DNA of 15,028 bases from Hyphochytrium catenoides (GCA_900088475.1 FLMG01000169.1:10933-25960), one strand, 5' to 3'; counted from the stretch's first letter, positions 1 through 8,305 are shown. Made by a program: numbers and translations. Notes: generated by a model from the letters alone, not told the origin.

Positions 1-42
<42 letters not shown>
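1..42. repeat. (GA)21 microsatellite at the left edge
   Basis: Perfect GA dinucleotides fill positions 1-42 and probably continue beyond the window. They read TC on the sense strand of the fusion gene and would lie in its intron 16 if the micro-exon model is right. Confidence 0.97.
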
Positions 43-45
<3 letters not shown>

Positions 46-130
46 CACCAATCACCTGCATTAAACAACCAATCTCGATGAGACAGAGAGAAATAAGATA
101 GACAGGAAGACAAAAGCGAAAGAGATACGA

Positions 131-169
<39 letters not shown>

Positions 170-3100
170 CAAGCAGGGGAATAAGGAAGTAATAGTGAGA
201 GGGGAAGAAAGAGCGTGAGAGGAGAGAGAAAGACAGACCGAGTCAGAGAGAAAAAGAGGGAAAAGAGAGAGAGACAGAGACCGAGAGAGAAAGTAAAGCA
301 AGCGATGACAGCTCTAGGACACTTGCCTGCTCCTGCCGTACTAACCACCTTCTTCACCTTGACAGCGGGGACGTGGTGGAACTCAATTGTTTCTTTCTCT
401 TTTCTCTTTGGCGGCCGATAAGACGCAAGGATGACGCCTTTCTCTCCTGCATGGATAATGAGGTGCTTCTCTCTCTGTCTTTGTCCTGCCATGGCTCGTA
501 GGACTGAGAAGGTTCAGGTGCGGGTTAGCCTCAAAGGTGAAGAGAAAAAGGCAACCCGAAGAGCGCTTGACGAGGAGAGTACTGCAAAGAGACAAAGCCG
601 AGGAATGGGAAGTGCCACAGAAGAGAGAAGAGAGACACAAGAGAGAAAAAAGAAAACACATGCCATTCGATTAAGAAAGACGACAGAAAGGTGGGTAAGG
701 ATAGGCGTGCAACAGCAACCAAGAAAGAGAGAAAGAGAGAATGTGTGAGAGAGAGAAAGAGAGAGAGAGAGGAAAAGACGAGAGGTAAGCTCATGGACAG
801 AGAAGAAACAGAGAAGAGAGAGGAAGAGAGTCAACAGCTTACCTATCTCCGCCTGGGACTCCATGACGCTTCTCTCTCTCTCCTCTTCGCTGTCCCCATT
901 CTCTCTCTCTCCCTTCCATCCCAGACGCACTGCCATCTCTTCTAGTTCTCGGTAGTTGGGCGACACAAAGTGAATTGCATCCAAAACCTGGAGAGAGAAA
1001 GAACTATCTTTACTCAGCTCACGGCTAAACCAGAAATAAACGACCGTGACTGATGAAGAGAACAGTAGAGACTGCAAGAGAACCAGAGAGACCGTGAGAA
1101 GCCCCAGAAGAAGACGGAAACGGGAGCAGAGAAGGCGATTGCGGACCCAGAGAAAGAGAAAGGTCAAGGAGAATGCAAGAGAAAGGGAGGAGACAGGAAA
1201 GAAAAAAAGAGAGAATGGAGATTGAGACAGAGAGACTGGAAGAGAGAGAGAGAGACAAACTCGCAGCCACGATATTTGATTGGCCTCCTACAGTTCCTAC
1301 CTTTGCCTCTATAGGCCGTGCCGCCTTGGTGATGGAAGTAGGCTCGAACCAGAGAGAGAGAGAAGGAGCTTGAGTCGCACAGTGATGAGCGATCTCTGCC
1401 AGAAGAGTCGGAGGGATATTCCCGTCTACTATCACGAACTTGACTCCACGCAATCGCTCTGGGAGATTAGTCAGAAGCTCTGGCCCCTACGGAGAAGCAA
1501 GAGAGAGAGAGAGAGTGTTTTGAAAAGGAGAGAATGATGGAGAGAGAAAAGAGAGGGAGACAATATTTGAGCAAGCGAGTGACCGTGAGAGGGGTCGTGA
1601 GAATAGGGAAGAAAGGGCAGGAGAGACAGAGAGATAGAGCTCCAGGCCCCGGAGAGAGAACTGGTTGTTTGATTACAAAGTGAAGAAAGGTCATACTTCC
1701 ACATCTCACATAATCGGCAGAGAAGAGGTAAAATAAGGCAGAATGGGCCCCTTGCTCCATGCTGAAAATGCAGCGCAAAGAGAGAAAGAGAGAGAGAAAA
1801 AGATAGTTGAACAAAGAAAGAGAGAGACTCACCACGTTATCTAAGATCGAGAGGTCGAAGACGCCGTTCATCAGATCTCCATCTGGCGACAGCACAGTGC
1901 TGCACACTGGCGACTGCTTGCCGGGAATAACAGTAAGGCCACTGGTGTCCAAACCTAAGAAGAGAGTCGTGTCCGGTGGATGAACAAGCATGAGAAACAA
2001 TGTGGTCTGAAAGTCATTGAAGGAAGGGCATGAGACCATCAAAGTGACAGGGGGAGAAGCAAAAGCATATAGAAGGGATAAAGCATACGTAACCTAAAAT
2101 CTAGGGCAGTGGAAGAACCAAGATAGGGAACAGAGAAACGGGAGCAAAGAGAGAGAGAGAGAGCCAGAGGAGAGAGAGAGAAAGAACGGGGAAAGAGAAC
2201 GGCGTACTCAGCTGATGGGCGCCTACAATGCTAAAAGGGTAAAAGGACACAAAAAGCCGTGGATTCACGTTAATTACCTAAGCTTTCCATATGTTCCCGC
2301 AGGTCCTTGCCCCAGCTGTCGTCTCCTACGGGAGAGAGCAGCAGAGGCTCGACACCAAGCCGCTTCAGCGCTTCTGCTACGTTTCTTCCAACTCCTGCGG
2401 GATGCGATAGGGAAAGCTTAAATATCAAGATCTTGATTTGAAAGGGAAGCTCAGGTCTTTCTCTCTGATCTAAGTTCTGAGAGACATACTTTCTGAGAGT
2501 CCGTAAACTGCCTTCTTTCTTCCAGAACTGCCAGCCAGCTCTCTCTCTCCCTCCAGCTCTCTCCCTCTCTTTCTCCCTCTCTGTCTCTCTTTTTCTCACT
2601 TCCTGGGATTTCCTTACCTCCGTACTTGACGCTGATGGTGCCAGGTGTGGTCGTCGCGGGCAAGACTTGCTGTCTTGCGGTCCCTTCCACATCTACTGCG
2701 GCACAGCCAAAGATCGCAACCTTATTTTGTCTATAAACACTATCCTCTTTGTAACTCTTGCTTGTCTGAGAGATAAAGGTAAGAATGACAGAGGGAATGC
2801 TAAAAGAGAGAGGGCGCGAAAGCGCGGAGAGAGCAACAAGATGTCCAAGATTTATAAAGAAGAGGTACCTAGAGAGGATAGGAAAGACCACGCAGGGGGT
2901 AGGAGGAGGCATTTCTCAAAGCGCGAGCAGAGTATGATGAGCAAAAGAGAGACGATGACACGCGAGGCAACTATTTATTTACCCTTCTTACTCCTCCCAA
3001 GCTCTCTTCTCTCTGTAACCGCGAGAGAGTTGCTGCTATTTGTGAACCGACAACCGCATTATTCTTAACTAGCGCAATGTTCGCAGTCAATGATTCTCCA

Positions 3101-6100
3101 GCTGTGAGCTCATTGACTCTCGCCAGTAGAAATGGCGTTACTGCCTTCCCTTGAATGCCCCTCGTCTTTGTCTCCTGCACTGCTTGCTGAAGAACGACAA
3201 GTAGGTTAGCTGAAACGAGAAGCAGAGGCCTTCAGAGGCTGGCAGGTAACAGGCAAACCAAAAGGGCGGTACACTGCGCCAAAAAGAGAAGAAGTGAACA
3301 TGACTATGCCTCAAGGTCACTCTTGGAAATTGATTTATCTCCCTAGAAAAGTCGTAATTCATAGCGCAGAGCGGACATTATCTGGCTCTGCCTCTGCGCT
3401 AGGACCCTTTAGCACCTAGATCGTAAGCCCAAGGGAAGGATGGCGGATATAGAGTACCTGTATGGCTTTCTCAATCCTCTCTGACTCTCCACAGCTCAGG
3501 TTTGGCACAGCAATCACCATCCCGTTCTCCATTCCAAGCTCTAGACTTGCCTTCACTGCCCGTGCACACTCCTCTACTGAATCCAAGCGAAGAGGGACTG
3601 AGAAAGGAGACGAGGGAGAGAAGAATGCGGGAAAGGAGTTCGTCTGGTAGCCAATGACAGGGACTCCCTGAGCCAAGAAAGAGACATCAAAGACGATAGC
3701 GTAAGCAAGAAATGAGATCCATATTCTGTATGTCCATTGGTCGATGCGTCCTCCTTCTTCTCTTCTCTCTTCCTTCCACCCACTCCCCCATCTCTTCCTT
3801 TCTCTTTCTCTCCCTATGGATAATCTAAGTATGTCTTTCCAATCTGCTCTCTTTATTCTGCAGTCTTTGCCTACTTTCCAACGTCAACGGCACCTACCCT
3901 GGTCTCGAGGCACTCTAAGGTTAATCCCAGATCCAGGATAGATTTAGCTCCAGCGCACACCACCGCCACCGGTGACTGGCCCAGCTCTGTTATGTCAGCC
4001 GAGATGTCTGACCAAAGACAAGAAGCAATGAGGAGCCATGGCGCTTGCTAGAGCCAACAAAAACTACGATAATGTCTCACGGGAGATCTCCGACGGCAAA
4101 GATATTGACAGTGTCAAGAGAAGGATGAAAGGGGCTTCACCCAGTTTCAGGAGAAAGGCATAAACAAGACGGTCACTTACCCATCGTACTAGCAGCTTCA
4201 CGATGCGCTCCTCCGATGCCACCAGTGACGAAAACAGGGATTCCACAGCCAGCAGCAACAAACCTAATCAATTAGTCAGCAATGGAAGAGCTTAAACATA
4301 AGAAGCGAGAAGACAAAGCTCTGTATGTATATGAGGAAGAGAAAGAGAGAGAGAGAGAGCGAGAGAGCGAGAGAGCGAGAGAGAGAGAGAGGGGGGGAGA
4401 GGATTGGTGGCGAGTTTGATGCACTCAAACGATCATACGGCTCTATGGGGTTCCTTCATCCAAACTCGTCTTACATCGTAGCTGCTACCGTCGTGGCTCC
4501 AGGAACCCCACTGGCAACAGTGGCCGCAATGTCACGCCTGAACGCCAGGTTGAAGAGGTTAGATTCCACCAAACCAGTCTACACGGGTGGAGATTCATAT
4601 GACTGTGCAGACAGGCAGAGAGCATAGGAAGAACAATGGGCCGACATTGACTATCTGGGCTGAACAAGAATGATAGGAGACATTCTCTGCACCTTACCGA
4701 GAGCACTTACGAACTTGCTGTCCTTCCTTGGCAAGAGTTCTCAGCCTATTGTCATCCAACCCCACACGTATCTGCGTAAGAGAGAGAAAAAGAGAGAGAC
4801 ACAGAGAGAGAATTCATAAGAGAGAGGGGACAAAGTCAATGGAACTTTCTTAGACAGAAGGTACAAAGTCAAGAGCCGATCCCATTGTTGGCTCTTTTTA
4901 TGGCCATTGACCAAGTAGGCTCCAGGCATCACTATGGCTGGCATCCCTATGAGAGGCCAAATGCCCTCTCATCATAGCCACAGTGAGGTCCCACATCAGG
5001 GGCTCCGGAGAGAGTCGATGAGGTGTTTCGAGCCCTCCGTTGTGCCTGTCTTCAGACTATGTAAAGGCCATCTTTGTTGGTGGAGCTGATGCAAGAGGAG
5101 TCGGCAGCCCCGAAAAGTCCCCTATGTGTCTCAGTGGGATCCTGTCTAGACCACCTGTGTAGGCCCCATAAGGGAAGAGTAGGTGGCTCCTTTGTCCGTG
5201 GCCCTGGGGACCAATTGGGTAGTAGCAAACCTTTAGATCAATTGCCCTGCGGGGCCTTTAGGAGGGCGAGTGCACCAGGGACAACCGTAGAAGAATGACC
5301 TGTAGCTTCTGTTGACGGCAATGGCGTCATCTCGTCCGCGTAGGTCTCACGGAGGACACAATCGGTTTCTACAAGCGCAATAGCCTTGAGAAAGAGAGGA
5401 GATGGCTGCTAATCCAGAAGTCCCTTGACAAGTATAAGCAGCTGAGTTGCAGGCACTCTCAGGGATGATGGAGTCGGGTCTCTCCGCATCTCGTCAAGTT
5501 CAGGAACCAAGTAGCTGCGTAAGGGATCAAGTGTAGGCCAGCAACCAAAGTCACCGTCTCGACTTCCTCGTGTAGAGAGGATCGTGACGGAGGTATGTGT
5601 AGAACTCTTCTGAGCTGACTCGAACTCTGCTTAATCTCAAACCAAATGCCAGCTTTGCCTTTACCTAGACCCAATGAGCACGGCGAGTCCTTTCATACAC
5701 CTTAATGACTGCTCTCAGCTCTCAAAAGGGCCATACTGCCGTCCTATCCCAGTATCCGATGTCCTATTGGGACTGCACCGGTCCTACTCCCGCATTCTAT
5801 GGATAAGGAGAACCAAGCCTAACCTTTAGCCTCACCTTGCCGTCCATGATTGCAATAGTAGCTGGCACAGCCCCGTTCTCTCGAACTATAGACTCAATCT
5901 CCCTAGCTGTCTCATAGTTCTGGGGATAGGGCATGCCTGCTCGTGACATAAGATTGAATAGATGACATGGTGAGAGGTCCAAGGGTCAACGAAAGACAGG
6001 AAGAGAAAGACCGGGTGACAATGCTGCTTACCATGAGATATAATTGTTGACTCTAGCGCAACGACTGGCTGCTTGGATGCTAGCGCGTCAGATACGGCCG

Positions 6101-6367
6101 GATCGAGGGCGACTAACGGACTGAATGCCGCGCCACCAGAGCGTAAACCCATTAGTAACTCTATAAGTACATGGGTAACAAGATGTAGCTTCAATATTAC
6201 CTATCCAGCAGCCTTGAAGCTGAAGTTAGTGTCCGTGCAAAGGCATGCCGGAAAGGTTGTCTCCGTTGCGAAAGCGCTAAACGCTGCAACACGGCACCCT
6301 TAGCCCAGGTAAGCTTCATTCTCGGCCCGCCGTGGCACAGCTTCTGTTGAAGGCCCTGCAGCGTCAT
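1..6367 (-). CDS. psuG-psuK: Bifunctional pseudouridine catabolism protein (PsuG glycosidase + PfkB kinase fusion), 3' end missing
   Basis: Seen: exons (descending) 6367-6201, 6120-6032, 5936-5836, 4771-4698, 4537-4475, 4263-4181, 4007-3898, 3667-3458, 3186-2992, 2765-2618, 2394-2278, 1954-1833, 1486-1301, 987-843, 503-327 and 55-49 (last uncertain). All joins keep frame, giving 664 residues before the edge. Residues 1-55 form an Arg-rich leader. The PsuG domain spans about 57-360, with [10 protein letters not shown] (Glu79), Lys141, SAD (Asp197) and CAGAK (Lys214). A short linker leads to the PfkB domain from about 379: [16 protein letters not shown] (413-418) and GAGD (661-664). Known: PsuG cleaves pseudouridine 5'-phosphate to uracil and ribose 5-phosphate, and the kinase supplies that substrate; some fungi, such as fission yeast, carry the same domain order in one protein. 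Inferred: mitochondrial location. Start ATG at 6367, or Met17 at 6319. The exon at 503 could instead begin at 485. About 50-100 C-terminal residues are off-window. Confidence 0.93.
49..55 (-). other. Candidate 7-nt micro-exon carrying the catalytic Asp codon
   Basis: After the acceptor at 56 the minus strand reads GTGATTG, then GTGTCTTC and an unbroken TC repeat to the window edge. If GTGTCT is a donor, the exon is 7 nt and the next exon needs only C or T to make Cys, giving GAGDC. If it is not a donor, the frame runs into a Leu-Ser repeat ([12 protein letters not shown]), an unlikely kinase core. The next exon lies outside the window. Confidence 0.4.
56..326 (-). other. GC-AG intron (intron 15) inside the kinase GAGD motif
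   Basis: On the minus strand the exon ends GCAGGAGCAG followed by GCAAGT at 326-321. No GT donor is nearby that keeps the GAG codons. The acceptor TTTAATGCAG ends at 56 and the next bases GTGAT complete Gly663 and encode Asp664. GCAAGT after CAG is the standard strong context of rare GC-AG introns. The intron carries long TC tracts on the sense strand, including a (GA)15 run on the plus strand at 134-163. Confidence 0.75.
134..163. repeat. (GA)15 microsatellite in intron 15
   Basis: An uninterrupted GA run on the plus strand, TC in the sense of the fusion gene. The surrounding 170-300 is degenerate GA-rich sequence (AGAGA, GAAAG). Confidence 0.95.
504..842 (-). other. Intron 14, polypyrimidine-rich on the sense strand
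   Basis: Bounded by donor G|GTAAGC at 843/842 and acceptor TTCTCAG ending at 504. The plus strand is almost wholly purine for long stretches (for example 722-780), so the transcript is C/U-rich. Long frames on either strand here encode only Leu-Ser-Phe or Arg-Glu-Lys low complexity and are not genes. Introns 11-13 (1955-2277, 1487-1832, 988-1300) have the same character. Confidence 0.8.
2451..2600. repeat. TC-rich tract in intron 10, opposite polarity to most tracts
   Basis: The plus strand is CTCTCT/CCCTC-rich, so this intron (2395-2617) is purine-rich in the sense of the fusion gene. Intron 7 around 3750-3815 shows the same reversed orientation. Confidence 0.8.
3362..3401. repeat. Perfect 10-bp inverted repeat in intron 8
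   Basis: tagcgcagag (3362-3371) pairs with ctctgcgcta (3392-3401) across a 20-nt loop. A nested GCAGAGC/GCTCTGC pairing offers an alternative fold. It lies in the middle of intron 8 (3187-3457). Confidence 0.85.
4336..4402. repeat. Compound GA/GC repeat in intron 5
   Basis: GA dinucleotides pass into three GAGAGAGC-type octamers and then GA again, ending in a run of seven G. The tract lies inside intron 5 (4264-4474) and is pyrimidine-rich on the sense strand. Confidence 0.9.
4772..5835 (-). other. Intron 3, about 1.06 kb, the longest of the fusion gene
   Basis: Donor AAG|GTGAGG at 5836/5835 and acceptor TTACGCAG ending at 4772, both in frame (exon 3 ends MDGK, exon 4 opens IRVGLDD). Apart from GA runs near 4780-4812 it is not dinucleotide-rich. 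Minus-strand frames of moderate length at 5459-5674 and around 5210-5480 have ordinary amino-acid composition but contain stops and match nothing I recognise. It holds a stem-loop at 4949-4972. A decayed mobile element is possible; I see no terminal repeats or target duplication. Confidence 0.75.
4949..4972. repeat. 8-bp inverted repeat in intron 3
   Basis: atgagagg (4949-4956) pairs with cctctcat (4965-4972) over an 8-nt loop, with a further imperfect TGGC/GCCA pairing outside. No known element recognised. Confidence 0.6.
6201..6367 (-). other. Exon 1 of the pseudouridine fusion gene: targeting-peptide-like leader
   Basis: The frame is open from ATG 6367-6365 to AG|GTAATA at 6201/6200. The next exon enters at ttcag|T (6120), so the split codon becomes Ser and the join reads [17 protein letters not shown], the usual start of a PsuG domain. 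The leader has Arg, Lys, Gln, Leu, Ala and Ser with no Asp or Glu before residue 55, and contains [18 protein letters not shown], typical of mitochondrial presequences. The frame of exon 2 also stays open upstream through an ATG at 6152, so an unspliced start there (MGLRSGG) is the main alternative. Confidence 0.7.
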
Positions 6368-6669
6368 TTTGTCCCTCTGCTGCCTTCAATACCAAGTGAA
6401 GCCCGTGATTCTTTCGGCGCTGTCCTAGAGCTCAAGCTAACGGAAGTCCGGCGCAGTCTCCAGCTGTCCTCAATCTGTGGGTGAGAAGCATCGTCTGAAG
6501 CTTCAGAATGCGCATTTTCAGCTCTGAGGCGTGGCGAGGGGCAATGCCTCCCAATTTATTCGTACCTCCTAATAAATCAAACGACTCATAGCCTAAGGGT
6601 CTATCAGTTATATTCAGGGAAAGTAATGGGCAAGAGAGTTAAGTGATATGGTAACCTAATATTGTCACT
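6368..6669. other. Intergenic gap upstream of the fusion gene
   Basis: About 300 nt between the fusion-gene ATG (6367) and the stop codon at 6670 of the gene before it on the same strand. On the minus strand an AATAAA lies at 6559-6554, about 110 nt past that stop, and could be its poly(A) signal. No TATA-like motif or other clear promoter element was seen. Confidence 0.5.
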
Positions 6670-6990
6670 TTACATCATGGGAAGAAGATAAGAAGAATGC
6701 TGTTTGACCATGACAGACAAAGTCTCTCCGTACTGTTCACAGGGTGTTGGAGCTTTCTTCTTGCTTGGATGTGGTGCAGGCGTTCGATGCACTGATGCAA
6801 GCGCTATCTCCCTCACTTTCTCCGTCAAAATCCCATACTTCCCGTCTTCTTGTGCTCTCACACCTGCCAATCCTTGACCCTCCCCTTTCAACGGAATATT
6901 ATCATTTGCCCGTGCCTCTAGTAAAGCAACCCAGTATGCAAGATTTTCTTGAAGAGCTAGTTTCTCTTTACTATTTAAATGCCTAACTCC
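6670..6990 (-). CDS. Probable terminal exon of a small uncharacterised gene
   Basis: The minus-strand frame is open from about 6996 to TAA at 6670 and has ordinary protein composition: HLNSKEKLALQENLAYWVAL, then a Gly/Lys-rich middle, TEKVREIALASVH and a Lys/Pro tail ending SSYLLPMM. The frame has no good Met at its start, so it must join to an upstream exon. Candidates are an open stretch at 7013-7106 (two Met, at 7106 and 7052, with a hydrophobic start) and a short frame opening MASDFADPLRSS at 7272-7204. Joining 7013 to 6986 keeps frame but needs a 26-nt intron with a weak GTTAGC donor. I do not recognise the family. The codon choice and lack of dinucleotide repeats favour a real gene; the structure is unresolved. 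Confidence 0.45.
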   Translation of the reverse strand, partial: GVRHLNSKEKLALQENLAYWVALLEARANDNIPLKGEGQGLAGVRAQEDGKYGILTEKVREIALASVHRTPAPHPSKKKAPTPCEQYGETLSVMVKQHSSYLLPMM

Positions 6991-7203
6991 CAGCAAGCAA
7001 GGAAAGGCTAACGATTGTTATCTAGAGGAGTTTCAAAGTCTGCCAAGTTCATGATGTCAAGCGAATGCAAGAACGACGTGTCGGATAGCAAGACAAGAAA
7101 CCCCATGATCAGGAGGAGGGAGACAAGAAAGAGAACAAAAAAATAGGGTTGATGGCTAGGCGTTAACAGGCTCAGACTAGTGAGAGTGAACGATAAAGAT
7201 CAC

Positions 7204-7272
7204 CTGCCACAGGGAGCCAGGAAGAAAGACGTCAACAGAAGATCTGAGAGGGTCAGCAAAATCAGAGGCCAT
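7204..7272 (-). CDS. Possible first exon overlapping the upstream stop codon
   Basis: ATG at 7272-7270 opens MASDFADPLRSS and continues as DVFLPGSLWQ to a CAG|GTGATC donor at 7204/7203. It overlaps the end of the 218-residue gene by 11 bases in another frame. The phase-0 donor does not join cleanly to the phase-1 or phase-2 acceptors downstream, so this is a candidate only. If unspliced, it ends after about 31 codons at a TAG. Confidence 0.25.
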
Positions 7273-7918
7273 ATTTGCCGCTGAAGGCAAACTCGCATGT
7301 ATCCGCATTCCAGGAGATGGTTACGAAATCTCCACGCAGATAGAGGTAATCGTAGCGCACTTTTGCTTGGATGCTGTCGTGCCTGAAGAGATCTTCAAAC
7401 TCGCTCAGTGGAATGCGTTTCTTCTTGAAGTTGCACTTCTCCTCATTGATGAGCGCCTTGAATATCTCAGGGCCGGTGCAGATGCTCTCGTAGCTCCACC
7501 GAGCATTGCCATTCTTACAGCTAGGCTTCCATTTCATTTGAGCCTTGATTTGTCTCGCCATCACCTTAATAAGCTTCTCCACTTCTGCCTCTACTTGTTC
7601 CTTGGACTTCTGTTTGGGTGCCGCCATGATAGCAGCGAAAGCATCTTTCTCGCCCTTCTTTCCAGCCGACTTCCCGCCAGTCCCTCCCAGTTTCTTCGTG
7701 TAGTTTAGGAGGCTCTGCAGAGCTTGGACGAGCTCCTGCTTGGAGAGCTCGCTAAAAAACTTATCAGGCTTTGATAGCAAACTCTCCGGAGAGAGGCTCT
7801 TTGTGGTCTTGCTCTTCTTTTGCTTTGGAGTAGTTGGAGTCAAACATTCTCCGGCGTTCCCCGAAGCTCCTTCGCCAGAGACTGATGTCTCTTCTTCCAC
7901 GGAACGCTTGATGGCCAT
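7262..7918 (-). CDS. Basic orphan protein, 218 residues
   Basis: Single open frame from ATG 7918-7916 to TGA 7264-7262. Residues 1-60 are low-complexity, Ser/Thr/Glu/Lys-rich (MAIKRSVEEETS, TPKQKKSKTTKS). Then comes a helical stretch (KFFSELSKQELVQALQSLLN), a Gly/Lys linker, a charged helix (EQVEAEVEKLIKVMARQIKA) and an apparently folded C-terminal domain from about residue 140 with WKPSC, ARWSYESICTGPEIF, FEDLFRHDSIQAK and FVTISWNADTCEFAF. No signal peptide from this Met and no membrane segment. KKSK-type clusters suggest a nuclear protein, but that is inference. The frame is open further upstream; an ATG at 8125 would add 69 residues beginning MLILGLCLSPAAA, which is why the start is uncertain. 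I do not recognise the family. Confidence 0.8.
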   Translation of the reverse strand: MAIKRSVEEETSVSGEGASGNAGECLTPTTPKQKKSKTTKSLSPESLLSKPDKFFSELSKQELVQALQSLLNYTKKLGGTGGKSAGKKGEKDAFAAIMAAPKQKSKEQVEAEVEKLIKVMARQIKAQMKWKPSCKNGNARWSYESICTGPEIFKALINEEKCNFKKKRIPLSEFEDLFRHDSIQAKVRYDYLYLRGDFVTISWNADTCEFAFSGKYGL

Positions 7919-8218
7919 AGTATGACGGATGGGATTCAGATGCGTCGAGCTCGCCAAGCCAGTGACAGGGAAACTCTCTCTGTCCAAAGCTAGCTCAAGC
8001 TGAGGATGCTCAATGTGGCGTAGGAGCGGCTTGTCACTGTGCAGCGCTAAGGCAGAAGTGGCGCAACCTTTAGACTGTTCAGAGACAGCGGCAGCAGGAG
8101 ACAAACAGAGCCCAAGGATCAGCATTTGCTGTGAAGCTTTAGGTTGTGTATCAGGTTTGTTAGCTCGGAACAAAGAGCTGCGACTTGCCGTATCTCGCTA
8201 AATCTTCCTCTCCATGAA

Positions 8219-8305
8219 CATATATAAAGCTATATAAACAAAATCTCTCCGCGCTCTGTCTCTCATCGTTATTCTCTTGATGGCGCCAAAAGTGACCCGC
8301 GAAAA
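8219..8305 (-). promoter_or_regulatory. Putative promoter of the 218-residue gene: TATATAAA pair and E2F-like sites
   Basis: TATATAAA occurs twice, 10 bp apart (8221-8228 and 8231-8238). Further upstream on the minus strand lie TTTTGGCGCC (8291-8282) and TTTTCGCGGG (8305-8296), both matching the TTTSSCGC E2F consensus and only 4 bp apart. Resemblance only; no evidence that an E2F/DP protein binds here. Confidence 0.35.

Noticed and set aside
1-163. CRISPR-like or tandem-gene interpretation of the GA arrays
   Set aside because: Simple dinucleotide microsatellites with no spacers.
61-2042. Several long open frames on both strands rich in Leu-Ser-Phe or Arg-Glu-Lys
   Set aside because: They are translations of GA/TC repeats that read through known introns; the supported exons of the fusion gene lie inside this stretch.
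4705-4711. Strong-looking donor C|GTAAGT in exon 4
   Set aside because: Using it would remove Lys141, a PsuG active-site residue, and break the frame to the next exon; CG|GTAAGG at 4698/4697 keeps both.
4868-4900. AAGAGCC...GGCTCTTTTT as a bacterial-type terminator
   Set aside because: It lies within an intron of a eukaryotic gene on the opposite strand; a chance short stem followed by T.
5074-5298. Plus-strand 74-codon frame inside intron 3
   Set aside because: No recognisable domain, and it lies within a well-bounded intron.
6150-6194. Fusion-gene start at the TTG at 6194 or ATG at 6152
   Set aside because: TTG is not a likely start in a nuclear gene. ATG 6152 stays possible, but the spliced exon 1 gives a better leader and an in-frame junction.
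7367-7708. Plus-strand open frame opposite the orphan protein
   Set aside because: Shadow of the minus-strand gene; composition is Leu/Ser-rich and there is no supporting signal.
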